Assembly (NCBI GenBank): GCA_029068655.1
Contig: JAIECF010000069.1
Span: 1-43,822, forward strand
Direction: 5' to 3'
Length of the DNA: 43,822 bases
Origin: Muribaculaceae bacterium
Lineage (GTDB): Bacteria > Bacteroidota > Bacteroidia > Bacteroidales > Muribaculaceae
The translations under genes and the position numbers were made by a program. Shown here piece by piece: positions 36,264-43,803 of the stretch. Under the pieces are notes generated by a model that made no database searches, was not told the origin of the DNA, and was given only the letters and a program-made list of their open reading frames with translations. The first letter of the stretch is position 1. Each line of letters starts with the position of its first letter.

Positions 36264-36297
36264 GGGGGAGGAGATGCAGAATGACATCTCCGTCCCC
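36264..36297 (-). terminator. Stem-loop just after the precursor peptide gene
   Basis: Minus strand GGGG-AC-GGAGATG pairs with CATCTCC-TC-CCC (7 bp, a small internal loop, then 4 bp) around an 8-base loop, six bases after the peptide stop. There is no T-run, so it may partly terminate or protect the upstream message, raising peptide output over the downstream genes. Confidence 0.5.
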
Positions 36298-36302
36298 TTA
36301 AA

Positions 36303-36407
36303 TTAACCCTGGCGATACATAATTCCGCACTGGGATTCAAAAGATTTTGAACAACCTGACATTGTCACAATATCAGAAGCCAGAGCAACTTTAAGATTCT
36401 TTTTCAT
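36303..36407 (-). CDS. Putative ribosomal peptide precursor, 34 residues, two Cys
   Basis: The minus strand encodes, from the ATG at 36407 to TAA at 36303, a 34-residue peptide. Its first 18 residues are leader-like (MKKNLKVALASDIVTMSG) and its last 16 are core-like (CSKSFESQCGIMYRQG, Cys 19 and Cys 27). It is too short for routine gene callers. It is flanked by a 97-residue gene and a radical SAM/SPASM gene upstream and followed by a stem-loop, the usual setting of a RiPP precursor. The Lys-rich start followed by a hydrophobic stretch could also suggest a short secretion leader. No match to a named RiPP class is recognised. Confidence 0.6.
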   Translation of the reverse strand: MKKNLKVALASDIVTMSGCSKSFESQCGIMYRQG

Positions 36408-36463
36408 AATCTGTCAGTTTTAGCAAATTATAACGATAGTTAAATAGGGCACCGTATTTACCC

Positions 36464-36757
36464 TTATTTAGTCTCCAAAGTCCTTTTCACAATTTCCCGA
36501 AGGCCATGGCGTTTTTCCTTACGCATATTCCAAAATTTATTGTCTTCACAAGACATATTGCATGGAAACTGTACTTTCAACCCCAGCTTATTTAGACCAG
36601 AAGCCCTGAGAAATGATAATCCTTGAATAGTAGGACGCTTTTTGAATACAAATTCATAACGAATCTTATTAAGCACATCTTCATAAGGGTCAAGTTCTTC
36701 CTTCGTTGCGACGAGGCCTAATTCCTTATGAACCCATTTGTACAAATCATCTTTCAT
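36464..36757 (-). CDS. 97-residue accessory protein of the radical SAM cassette
   Basis: No family recognised. It is basic, soluble and predicted mostly helical (DLYKWVHKELGLVATKEELD at the start, LREIVKRTL at the end). It has one C-x-x-x-C pair (CNMSC, about residues 67-71) after FLRASGLNKLGLKVQF. Its ATG overlaps the radical SAM stop by four bases, so the two are translationally coupled. It lies 56 bases before the 34-residue peptide gene. A role in binding or delivering the peptide is plausible but untested. Confidence 0.6.
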   Translation of the reverse strand: MKDDLYKWVHKELGLVATKEELDPYEDVLNKIRYEFVFKKRPTIQGLSFLRASGLNKLGLKVQFPCNMSCEDNKFWNMRKEKRHGLREIVKRTLETK

Positions 36758-38280
36758 AATACTCTGTGAAGTTTTATGTAATCGTAGTTATCTGAATCTT
36801 CAATTACCTCCTCAAGTTTCATTCCCATCAGAGGATCATAACCATTTTTCATTTTCTGAGCTAACTCATATCTGATTTTAGCAACATAGCATCCGTTTTC
36901 CGACGGCTGCTTATAGTCTCCATGTTCGCTATATGCAAGTCCGGCACAAAGATTGCAATATGCGCAATAATCGTGTTTACCACACTCTGCGTAATCCTTT
37001 AGACCGCTATTCCTCCACTGATGCAAAGACTCGCTTCGTAGGATTTCATTTACACTTGACTCTTTAATATTGCCAAATACAAGATGGAATGAGCAGCACG
37101 CTATCAAATCACCATTAGGAGTAAGGCAAAAGGATGTGTCACCAGCTCCGCAACTATTATGATTCATATCACGTTCAACGGCTCCGAAGTCCGGAGCTTC
37201 CGGGCCTATATACTGCGGAATATTATCATCCCTCAACACAATTTCATATTGTCTTGGGGTCATTCTCAAGTAGCGACTGACACACTTGTCTCCCTCAATT
37301 GAATCGGTAACATTGATTTCAAATTGAGGCTGAGCTCCACACCTGCGGGCGATGTCAACAACTCCTCTGTATGATTTGAAATTAGGACGCATTATACAAC
37401 ACTTCACATTCAGAGGAACTGACAACTCACCTAAGCGCTTTACCACAGCCATAGAACGTTTCCAAGAGCCGGGAATTCTTGTAATATAATCATGGACTTC
37501 AGCCTTATCACTATAAATAGAAACCCCAACAAGTCGGGGATAATATGACGCAAGAAGATCCGTCTTGTCCACAATACTTAAACCATTAGTGAAGACATCA
37601 AATGCAATATTATTATTGTATAGATACTCAATGATTTCCCAGGCCAGCGGATTAGAGAATGGATCTCCTCCACTAAGGCAAACCTTAGATAAACCAAGTG
37701 CATACAACTGATCTATACAATCTTTGTATTCCTCAATGCTTAAAGCAGTGGTTTCCGCCCTATGACTTTTTTCTTCATCGTTGCGGTTTGCTCCGATATT
37801 ATAACAATGAATACACTTTTCTGAACAATTATATGTAAGTTCAAACATAACACTTGTTATACCACCGACTTTAGCCGCAAAAGCACTTTCAGCGTTACTT
37901 TGGACAATTGGCAATTTTTCCTTAGTGGACGCATCAAGTTTGATCGGATGCTCTTTTTTCCATCGACTCATTGCATCCCGATATTTTGCTACGCTAATAG
38001 ACGTAGGGGAAGTCTTTGTAAGAAGACCCAATCCAGACAATTGTTCAAAGAAAGGGATAAGAGATTCAATAGCAGTATTGGTTTTTTCGCTAATTTTCTC
38101 AACTGAAACAATCTCATTACGTGCAATATCAATGATTTCCCCAATGATTTCAGCACTGTCATCTTCAAAAAAAAATGACACACCTTCAATCAGATTGTAG
38201 TATAATGCGGCTCCAGCACCCTTTATGTACCTTCCGCAAGTCCATTCAGGCCTATAGTATATATATGGTCTTTCAATCAT
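36754..38280 (-). CDS. Radical SAM/SPASM peptide-modifying enzyme
   Basis: 508 residues. The N-terminal 90 residues (with SEKTNTAIESLIPFFEQLSGLGLL) look like a PqqD-like peptide-recognition domain. The radical SAM motif C-x3-C-x2-C is NCSEKCIHCYN (Cys 152, 156, 159), followed by the GG-x-P motif CLSGGDPFSNP. The C-terminal SPASM region has many Cys: NSCGAGDTSFCLTPNGDLIACCSF, ECGKHDYCAYCNLCAG and NGCYVAK, enough for auxiliary 4Fe-4S clusters. Such enzymes form carbon-sulfur or carbon-carbon crosslinks on ribosomal peptides. Which bond is made here cannot be told. It is the first gene after the promoter at 38640-38671 and is coupled to the 97-residue gene. Confidence 0.85.
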   Translation of the reverse strand: MIERPYIYYRPEWTCGRYIKGAGAALYYNLIEGVSFFFEDDSAEIIGEIIDIARNEIVSVEKISEKTNTAIESLIPFFEQLSGLGLLTKTSPTSISVAKYRDAMSRWKKEHPIKLDASTKEKLPIVQSNAESAFAAKVGGITSVMFELTYNCSEKCIHCYNIGANRNDEEKSHRAETTALSIEEYKDCIDQLYALGLSKVCLSGGDPFSNPLAWEIIEYLYNNNIAFDVFTNGLSIVDKTDLLASYYPRLVGVSIYSDKAEVHDYITRIPGSWKRSMAVVKRLGELSVPLNVKCCIMRPNFKSYRGVVDIARRCGAQPQFEINVTDSIEGDKCVSRYLRMTPRQYEIVLRDDNIPQYIGPEAPDFGAVERDMNHNSCGAGDTSFCLTPNGDLIACCSFHLVFGNIKESSVNEILRSESLHQWRNSGLKDYAECGKHDYCAYCNLCAGLAYSEHGDYKQPSENGCYVAKIRYELAQKMKNGYDPLMGMKLEEVIEDSDNYDYIKLHRVL

Positions 38281-38639
38281 TGTAAAATCTGCTTACTGAT
38301 GGCCCTACAGTCTGTATTAAGAAATTAGCAATGGCATATAAAAAAGAAGAGCGCGAGCCACAATCTGCTGTAGACTCGCGATAGGTTCCTGGAAAGACCT
38401 CAAAGACATCAACAGCATGTGACCCTCGCTCTTGATGCATATGGATATGACATCTCCTTTCCATAGGGATGCAATATTGGCCATAATTACCAAGAGGAGG
38501 CGCACTCTGTTGCAATTGTCTTTTACGGTTGAATTTTTCCAGGATTCATCGCGACAATGCAAGCAAATTACGCTTCCAATCTCATATGTCTATCTTCCTG
38601 CCGGAACACATCCGGGATGATTCCGGCATAGAAGATGCG
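38281..38639. other. About 350-base leader upstream of the radical SAM gene
   Basis: Between the promoter (38640-38671) and the ATG at 38280. Two overlapping minus-strand frames of 80-81 codons (38273-38515, TTG start; 38317-38562) exist, but neither resembles a family. CCGGAA at 38621-38626 region and TTCCGG form an inverted repeat (on the minus strand CCGGAA-N14-TTCCGG, about 38600-38626). A regulatory leader or gene remnant is possible. Confidence 0.4.
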
Positions 38640-38671
38640 CAAAGTTAATATTTATTGTCGAAATATGCAAT
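38640..38671 (-). promoter_or_regulatory. Promoter likely driving the radical SAM cassette
   Basis: Minus strand ATTG (three of four -33 bases), 20-base spacer, TAACTTTG at 38640-38647. It gives a leader of about 350 bases before the ATG at 38280. Confidence 0.55.
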
Positions 38672-38763
38672 ATTTTTTTACAAAAATTTCGATTTCTTTT
38701 TGTTGATGTTTGATATTTCAACATAAAGTGTCTCTCCAAGATGTGTGTTGCTGCAGGTCTATA

Positions 38764-38851
38764 CGGGCGGAAGATGGGAATCCTCCGTTTCATATGCTAC
38801 GCTGTAACAGGACTCGCGGGCGGAGGCCGGAAAGCCTCCGTCCCATAAGCT
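38764..38851. repeat. Two similar GC-rich units upstream of the lipoprotein gene end
   Basis: CGGGCGGAAGATGGGAATCC (38764 on) and CGGGCGGAGGCCGGAAAGCC (38817 on) are followed by TCCGTTTCATATGCT and TCCGTCCCATAAGCT. They are 53 bases apart. The second contains a GGAGGC/GCCTCC hairpin. They are probably intergenic repeat debris. Confidence 0.5.
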
Positions 38852-38863
38852 ATCCAGATACAA

Positions 38864-39265
38864 TTATTTGTATTTGATGATGCGGAAGTCGTTTTTGTTG
38901 TCGATGATCACAGCGTCGGCTTTCATCTTGTAGGCAGTGCGGGCTGCCTTGTAGAGCAAATTGTGCTCAAGACTTCGCTTCTCCGGACGAAGGAGAGGGA
39001 GAATCAAAGGGGTGTAGGATCCGTAGGAAACGGTCTCGAAGGGTTTTCCGACGGAGTTCTCGTCCATAAAGATCTCGACGTTCTCATAGACGAGACGTTT
39101 CTTCTTGTGGTCTTTGAAGAAAAGCTTGTTGAAGATGGAAGTCTTCTCAATGCGCTTCTCATACATGGACTGGAGTTTGTCGGTAGGAAGAGTTCCTACT
39201 GTAGAGCATGAGGATAATCCACAGATCAATCCCATCAACAGGAGAGATTTTGTAAATCTTTTCAT
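38864..39265 (-). CDS. Uncharacterised lipoprotein
   Basis: 133 residues with a lipoprotein signal peptide (MKRFTKSLLLMGLICGLSSC, Cys 20). The body contains YEKRIEKTSIFNKLFF, then VGKPFETVSYGSYTPLILP, and ends with a small alpha/beta unit (AARTAYKMKADAVIIDNKNDFRIIKYK). That resembles the C-terminal half of heavy-metal-binding/YbjQ-like folds, though no family can be asserted. It has its own promoter (39335-39388), which shares its upstream direct repeat with the promoter-like elements at 27246 and 31192. Confidence 0.65.
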   Translation of the reverse strand: MKRFTKSLLLMGLICGLSSCSTVGTLPTDKLQSMYEKRIEKTSIFNKLFFKDHKKKRLVYENVEIFMDENSVGKPFETVSYGSYTPLILPLLRPEKRSLEHNLLYKAARTAYKMKADAVIIDNKNDFRIIKYK

Positions 39266-39334
39266 TGGTTACGGCTATTTACTGATTGTTACTCTATTGG
39301 TATAATGATCATGCGCATTGACCTTTTAGCAATG

Positions 39335-39388
39335 CAAAGTTAGAGAAATTATCAGTAAACTGCAAGTCTTAAGCCGTCCATATTGTCC
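39335..39388 (-). promoter_or_regulatory. Promoter of the lipoprotein gene, copy C of the shared element
   Basis: Minus strand GGACAATATGGAC (39376-39388), nine bases, CTTG, 20 bases, TAACTTTG (39335-39342). The geometry is identical to 27246-27299 and 31192-31245. Confidence 0.6.
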
Positions 39389-39431
39389 AAACCTAAATAT
39401 TCATGAAAATCAACAAAGATAACGAAAAGCC

Positions 39432-40274
39432 TTAGAAAAAGATTTTTGTAATAAGCCATTTCAAAAAATCATAAAACTTAATGCCGGATATCAACGTCAA
39501 CAAAACCATGATAAACATACATCCGAGCTGGCTCCACATCCTATTTTTAGGAATGGCTTTCAATGCGTCTTCATCTGTTGTATATCTGAATTTAGGCACT
39601 TTAAAAGTAGCTCGCTTGATAAAACCTTCCCATTTCGAGCCGACACCTGCCAACGGAGTAAGTTCCTCCATTAGTTTGCCTACAAGAAATATATCAGTAT
39701 GTATGTTTGTAGGAGCCACACCCTGTTCAGGAGCTCTATATGCAGGCGTATAGCCTTCAGCCACATCCCACATGTCGGTAGTGGCACATCCTAAATCTAC
39801 CAGCTTCAACTGATCCCCAATTCTTGTAATCATTATGTTTTCCGGTTTGATGTCGTTGTGCACAATCCTTTGGCTATGCATATATGCTGTCGCCTCCAGA
39901 AGTTGCCGACATACCTTTTCAATGAATTCCGGTGTACGAATACGTATATCCTTCCTTTCAATCATCTCTCGAATGGAAAGGCCGTCGATATATTCCTCAA
40001 ATATGGAATCATCCTCCATCTTAATATATTTCACTATAGAAGGATGATTAAGACGTCTGCCTATTTCATACTCTTTCCGGAGAGATTCAATACTCAGAAG
40101 ATCATTCCGGTATGCAGCTGATGGTCGCTTTACGAAATACAAAGCTCCAAAGCTACGGATCTTCTCAAATTCAAACCGGCCGGTAACATGATGAAAAGTC
40201 GCCTCTTCTTCTGATCCATGACCTTCAAAATCTTCCGAGATAAACCCACTTTCCATAGCCTTATTAACCATCAA
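39432..40274 (-). CDS. Membrane-anchored Hanks-type Ser/Thr protein kinase
   Basis: 280 residues. The kinase core has the key residues: Lys 49 in ALYFVKRPS, the helix-C Glu at about 68 (LRKEYEIGRRLNHPSIVKYI), the catalytic loop RIVHNDIKPENIM (Asp 141, Asn 146), VDLG in place of D-F-G (Asp 160), and APE (181-183). The glycine-rich loop is weak (KIRSFGALY). It should be catalytically competent. A transmembrane helix at about 249-266 (LGCMFIMVLLTLISGIKF) anchors it near its C terminus. Its start overlaps the end of the upstream HTH gene by 11 bases; an internal Met at 40256 is an alternative start. Its substrate is unknown; the HTH partner is the first candidate. Confidence 0.85.
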   Translation of the reverse strand: MMVNKAMESGFISEDFEGHGSEEEATFHHVTGRFEFEKIRSFGALYFVKRPSAAYRNDLLSIESLRKEYEIGRRLNHPSIVKYIKMEDDSIFEEYIDGLSIREMIERKDIRIRTPEFIEKVCRQLLEATAYMHSQRIVHNDIKPENIMITRIGDQLKLVDLGCATTDMWDVAEGYTPAYRAPEQGVAPTNIHTDIFLVGKLMEELTPLAGVGSKWEGFIKRATFKVPKFRYTTDEDALKAIPKNRMWSQLGCMFIMVLLTLISGIKFYDFLKWLITKIFF

Positions 40275-40824
40275 TTATATTGAGGCGGGTGATGCCGGCG
40301 CCATCTGCAGCGCGGTAACAGCCCAGGGACTTCCCTTCGCGGAATACCTTATCTGCGATAAATGGGAAGCCTATTGCAAGCTGAGAAAGAGTAAGAATGT
40401 CTCCGGGAAAGAGTTTGCTATTCTTTGATTTCAATACGGTGTATTGTCCGTCACCATCGTGACGGATAAGGATTTCCCTGCCAGGCTTCCAACATATTTC
40501 AACTACAGTCATATCTTCAAGATCAGACATTTTCATAAAAATGTCTTTCTTTCCAAATGCGGAGCCTTCTATAGTCGTATCCTCCTGAAGTATATCCCAC
40601 GAAGGATATCCCAGATAGTTAGCGATTATATTGAGAGTAGTCTTTCGTGGCTCCGAATCAGAGGGAAGAACTCCGACAAGACGTTTCACCGTGTTAAGGC
40701 CGAGATCCTCATTAATCTTTGACTTAATATCAAGACACAGATAAGAAGCACCGGCCGGGGTCGTCACATCCTGACCGATCTTTTCGGAAAGCTTTTCAAG
40801 TTGCAAGGAATTTAGAATCATCAT
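40264..40824 (-). CDS. HTH-type regulator paired with the Ser/Thr kinase
   Basis: 186 residues. The N-terminal 90 residues fit the Bacteroidales HTH family typified by L-x-x-D-I, then INEDLGLNTVKRLVG and EPRKTTLNIIANYLGYPSWD. The C-terminal part (residues 95-186) is beta-rich with ICWKPGREILIRHDGDGQYTVL and FPGDILTLSQLAIGFPF, possibly a sensory or dimer domain. No phosphoacceptor can be picked out. Operon with the kinase (11-base overlap), from the promoter at 40848-40879, which abuts a 7-bp microsatellite. Confidence 0.72.
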   Translation of the reverse strand: MMILNSLQLEKLSEKIGQDVTTPAGASYLCLDIKSKINEDLGLNTVKRLVGVLPSDSEPRKTTLNIIANYLGYPSWDILQEDTTIEGSAFGKKDIFMKMSDLEDMTVVEICWKPGREILIRHDGDGQYTVLKSKNSKLFPGDILTLSQLAIGFPFIADKVFREGKSLGCYRAADGAGITRLNIIDG

Positions 40825-40847
40825 GCCTGTTCAATTGGTTTGGAACG

Positions 40848-40879
40848 CAAAATTAGTGATTTTTTCTTTTTGGTGCAAA
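40848..40879 (-). promoter_or_regulatory. Promoter of the HTH-kinase operon
   Basis: Minus strand TTTG, 20-base spacer, TAATTTTG: a full consensus match, 24 bases before the ATG at 40824. Confidence 0.75.
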
Positions 40880-40887
40880 TAAATAAT

Positions 40888-40952
40888 AGTCTTCAGTCTT
40901 CAGTCTTTAGTCTTTAGTCTTCAGTCTTCAGTCTTCAGTCTCCAGTCTTCAG
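40888..40952. repeat. 7-bp tandem repeat (AGTCTTC, about nine units) upstream of the HTH-kinase promoter
   Basis: About nine copies of AGTCTTC, some reading AGTCTTT or AGTCTCC. The array starts nine bases upstream of the -33 box at 40876-40879. Confidence 0.92.
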
Positions 40953-41009
40953 ATTCACTCCCCCGCATCGTCGCCTTATACCCTTCTACCGTAAACGGAT
41001 ACACACATC

Positions 41010-41044
41010 AAAAAAAGCCTGGAAGAGCAATATTCTCTCCAGGC
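41010..41044 (-). terminator. Terminator of cydAB
   Basis: Minus strand GCCTGGAGAG pairs with CTCTTCCAGGC (one bulge or mismatch) around an AATATT-type loop, followed by T7. Confidence 0.85.
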
Positions 41045-41088
41045 CTTTTCTGTAAGAATCAGAGACTCTAATCGATGATCTCTAATCT

Positions 41089-42222
41089 TTAATAAGAATG
41101 GGAGTCTTCCTCGACTTCCTGCGGGGTCATCGGCTTGGCATTCATCTTGCTCCAGACATACCAGATGTAGAGGATCACCACCGGAACGAGGAGAGAGACC
41201 CATGACATTACTGTCAGTGTGAACTCAGTGCTGCTGCTGTTCGCTATCGAGAGAGATGACTGCGGATCGGTCAGCGACGGCATGTAGCATGTGTCGTTGT
41301 AGGCGAGGTCGCAGAGAAGGCTGACGATGGTGACGATGGTGCCTACTCCGGTCCACCATATTCCTCCGCGGTATTCCTTCTTGAATGCCGTCAGAGCGAA
41401 ACCGACAAGCACGAGTACCACACCTATCAGGAGGGCCGCAAGAATCCACCACATATCAATGAGGTTGATGGCATATTTATAGGGAACAGCCACAACGTTG
41501 CCCTCAGCATCTACCGCATATCCGTCGGATGTCAGGATAACTGCCGCAAGCGCGAGGAAAAGCACCACGAAAATGAGACCGTTGACAATAGCCTTCATTC
41601 TGACTGAATTGAAGAATTTCTGGCCATCGTCGATAGAATTCATCAGATAGAGAGCCGCGTTCATGCGTGCAAGGAAGAACAGCGTAAAGCCTACAAGGAG
41701 ATTCTTCCAGCATACGATGGCCTCGAGACCATGTGTGGGGGCCCAGACGGAGATGACAGGAGCATTTCCATCAAGAATATTGCCGCGAGTCACTGTAAAC
41801 TGACCTCCGAAAAAGAGGATTCCGACAGCAACGCCGATAAGCACGCAACCTACCACACCATTGATAAGAAGGAAGGCATCGTAGGTGCGGGTGCCATAGA
41901 GATTGCCCGATTTTCTGCGGAATTCATAGCTGACTGCCTGAAGCACGAAGCTGAAAAGAATAGCCATCCAGAGCCAGTAGGCTCCTCCGAACGACGTAGA
42001 ATAGAAGAGGGGGAAGGAAGCAAAGAAGGCTCCGCCAAATACCACAAGTGTCGTGAACGTCAGCTCCCATTTGCGTCCAAGAGAATTCACTATTAGATTT
42101 TTTGCCATCGAACCGCGTGTCTCGAGCAACAGGCTCTGTCCGCCCTGAACGAAAAGCATGAATACGAGGGCTCCGCCGAGTACGGCTATGAGAAGCCACC
42201 AATATATCTGTAATGTTTCCAT
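41089..42222 (-). CDS. cydB: Cytochrome bd oxidase subunit II
   Basis: 377 residues with about nine hydrophobic segments. It pairs with CydA in the inner membrane to oxidise quinol and reduce oxygen with high affinity, useful to an anaerobe meeting traces of oxygen. Typical CydB segments are WWLLIAVLGGALVFMLFVQGGQSLL at the start (QGGQ), FPLFYSTSFGGAYWLWMAIL and the YEFRRKSGN motif that follows. It lies 39 bases after cydA and ends before a terminator. Confidence 0.93.
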   Translation of the reverse strand: METLQIYWWLLIAVLGGALVFMLFVQGGQSLLLETRGSMAKNLIVNSLGRKWELTFTTLVVFGGAFFASFPLFYSTSFGGAYWLWMAILFSFVLQAVSYEFRRKSGNLYGTRTYDAFLLINGVVGCVLIGVAVGILFFGGQFTVTRGNILDGNAPVISVWAPTHGLEAIVCWKNLLVGFTLFFLARMNAALYLMNSIDDGQKFFNSVRMKAIVNGLIFVVLFLALAAVILTSDGYAVDAEGNVVAVPYKYAINLIDMWWILAALLIGVVLVLVGFALTAFKKEYRGGIWWTGVGTIVTIVSLLCDLAYNDTCYMPSLTDPQSSLSIANSSSTEFTLTVMSWVSLLVPVVILYIWYVWSKMNAKPMTPQEVEEDSHSY

Positions 42223-42261
42223 GTTTTTTAGTTTTACGTTTTCCGTTTTCCGAAAAAGTGA

Positions 42262-43803
42262 TTATTGGGTGATTTCTCTATCTGATCCTTTCTTCACTTC
42301 CTTGACCATGATAGAGATCTCGGCTGCGATGAGGGCTGCGAAGACTACGGCAAAGAGCCAGAATGTGATCTGAACAGATTCAGCGGTCACCGCTGATACC
42401 GCTGCCTGTACGGGAAGGATATCCTGAATGGTCCACGGCTGACGTCCAACCTCGGCCACTATCCAGCCGGCTTCGCTGCATATCCATACAAGGGGAATGC
42501 TGAGCATTCCGATCCAACGTGCAAGGCGCGTATCGAACCAAGATGGTTTCTTATAGACTACAAACAGAGCGACTATCATGAGAAGGAGAAGATATCCGCC
42601 TATGGCCACCATGATATGGAAAGAATAGAATGTCAGGGCCACAGGAGGGATAGCATCCTGAGGGGCCTTGAAATAGCCGTATCCGAAATACTGATAGTTT
42701 GCCTTAATTCTTGATAGAGCATCGGCGAGCGCGGCCTGATCTCCTGCCTCGCGGGCTGCCTCATAGTCGCGGAGAGCCTGCTGGGCTGCCTTGCCTATCT
42801 CGATCCTCTCGGCATAGCTGACGGTGTTGATGGTGTCACCCTGAGGAGTAAGCGCGATGCCGTCAATCAGATCGTCGATACCCGGTACAAAACTGTTGGC
42901 GTCGTGATTGGCAAGAATGGAAAGTCCCTTGGGAATGGCTATCTTGCATTTCACGTCTCTCTCCTTCTCGTCTACGATACCGAATCCAATCAGTTCCTGA
43001 CCGACCTCACCGCGATAAAGACCTTCCATAGCGGCAAGCTTCATAGGCTGCACACGGGCTACCTCCACTGCGGATCCGTCGCCGGTCCACATGGTCAGGA
43101 TAATACCTATAAGGCCGATCCAGCCTGCTACCTTTACAGAATCCTTAGCCATCTGCAGGTTCTTTCCCTTGGCCGCTATGATGCAGCTGACACCGATCAC
43201 AAAGACTGCGGCGAGAACCCAGCCACTCGTCACGGCATGGAAGAACTTATTGAGTGCGACAGGTGATGTGGCGACTGCAATGAAGTCAGACATAACGTTG
43301 CGCATCTGGTCGGGATCAAACTCCATTCCGACCGGATACTGCATCCACGCATTGGCAATGAGGATCCAGAGAGCGGACAATGAAACGCCGATAGCTACAA
43401 GCCATGTGGAAGCAAGGTGGAAACCGGGGGATACCTTCTTCCAGCCGAAGAACATCACCGCGAAGAATGTAGCCTCCATGAAGAAAGCGAGAAGACCCTC
43501 GATGGCGAGAGGCGCTCCGAAGATGTCTCCCACAAACCAGCTATAGTTCGACCAGTTTGTGCCGAATTCGAATTCGAGAATTATACCGGTGGCAACGCCA
43601 ATGGCGAAGTTGATGGCGAAGAGGATCATCCAGAATTTCTCCGTCTTAAGCCATTTCTCTGACTTAGTGCGGTAATAGATCGTCTCCATCACGGCGATGA
43701 TTAGGCTGATTCCGATCGTCAGCGGAACAAAGAGCCAGTGGACTATTGCGGTCAATGCGATCTGAAGTCGCGACCAGTCGACTACTTGAATCAAATCTTC
43801 CAT
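42262..43803 (-). CDS. cydA: Cytochrome bd oxidase subunit I
   Basis: 513 residues, the catalytic haem subunit. Visible features include SRLQIALTAIVHWLFVPLTIG with the early haem-ligand His, FWMILFAINFAIGVATGIILEFEFGTNWSNYSWFVGD, EGLLAFFMEATFFAVMFFGW, the quinol loop with PQGDTINTVSY, and the late PPVALTFYSFHIMVAIGGYL and GRQPWTIQDILP motifs. It starts 19 bases from the right edge, so its promoter is outside the window. Operon with cydB. Confidence 0.94.
   Translation of the reverse strand: MEDLIQVVDWSRLQIALTAIVHWLFVPLTIGISLIIAVMETIYYRTKSEKWLKTEKFWMILFAINFAIGVATGIILEFEFGTNWSNYSWFVGDIFGAPLAIEGLLAFFMEATFFAVMFFGWKKVSPGFHLASTWLVAIGVSLSALWILIANAWMQYPVGMEFDPDQMRNVMSDFIAVATSPVALNKFFHAVTSGWVLAAVFVIGVSCIIAAKGKNLQMAKDSVKVAGWIGLIGIILTMWTGDGSAVEVARVQPMKLAAMEGLYRGEVGQELIGFGIVDEKERDVKCKIAIPKGLSILANHDANSFVPGIDDLIDGIALTPQGDTINTVSYAERIEIGKAAQQALRDYEAAREAGDQAALADALSRIKANYQYFGYGYFKAPQDAIPPVALTFYSFHIMVAIGGYLLLLMIVALFVVYKKPSWFDTRLARWIGMLSIPLVWICSEAGWIVAEVGRQPWTIQDILPVQAAVSAVTAESVQITFWLFAVVFAALIAAEISIMVKEVKKGSDREITQ

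Noticed and set aside
38273..38562. Two overlapping 80-81-residue minus frames before the radical SAM gene
   Set aside because: They compete for the same bases, one needs a TTG start, and neither resembles a known protein. They are recorded as part of the leader.
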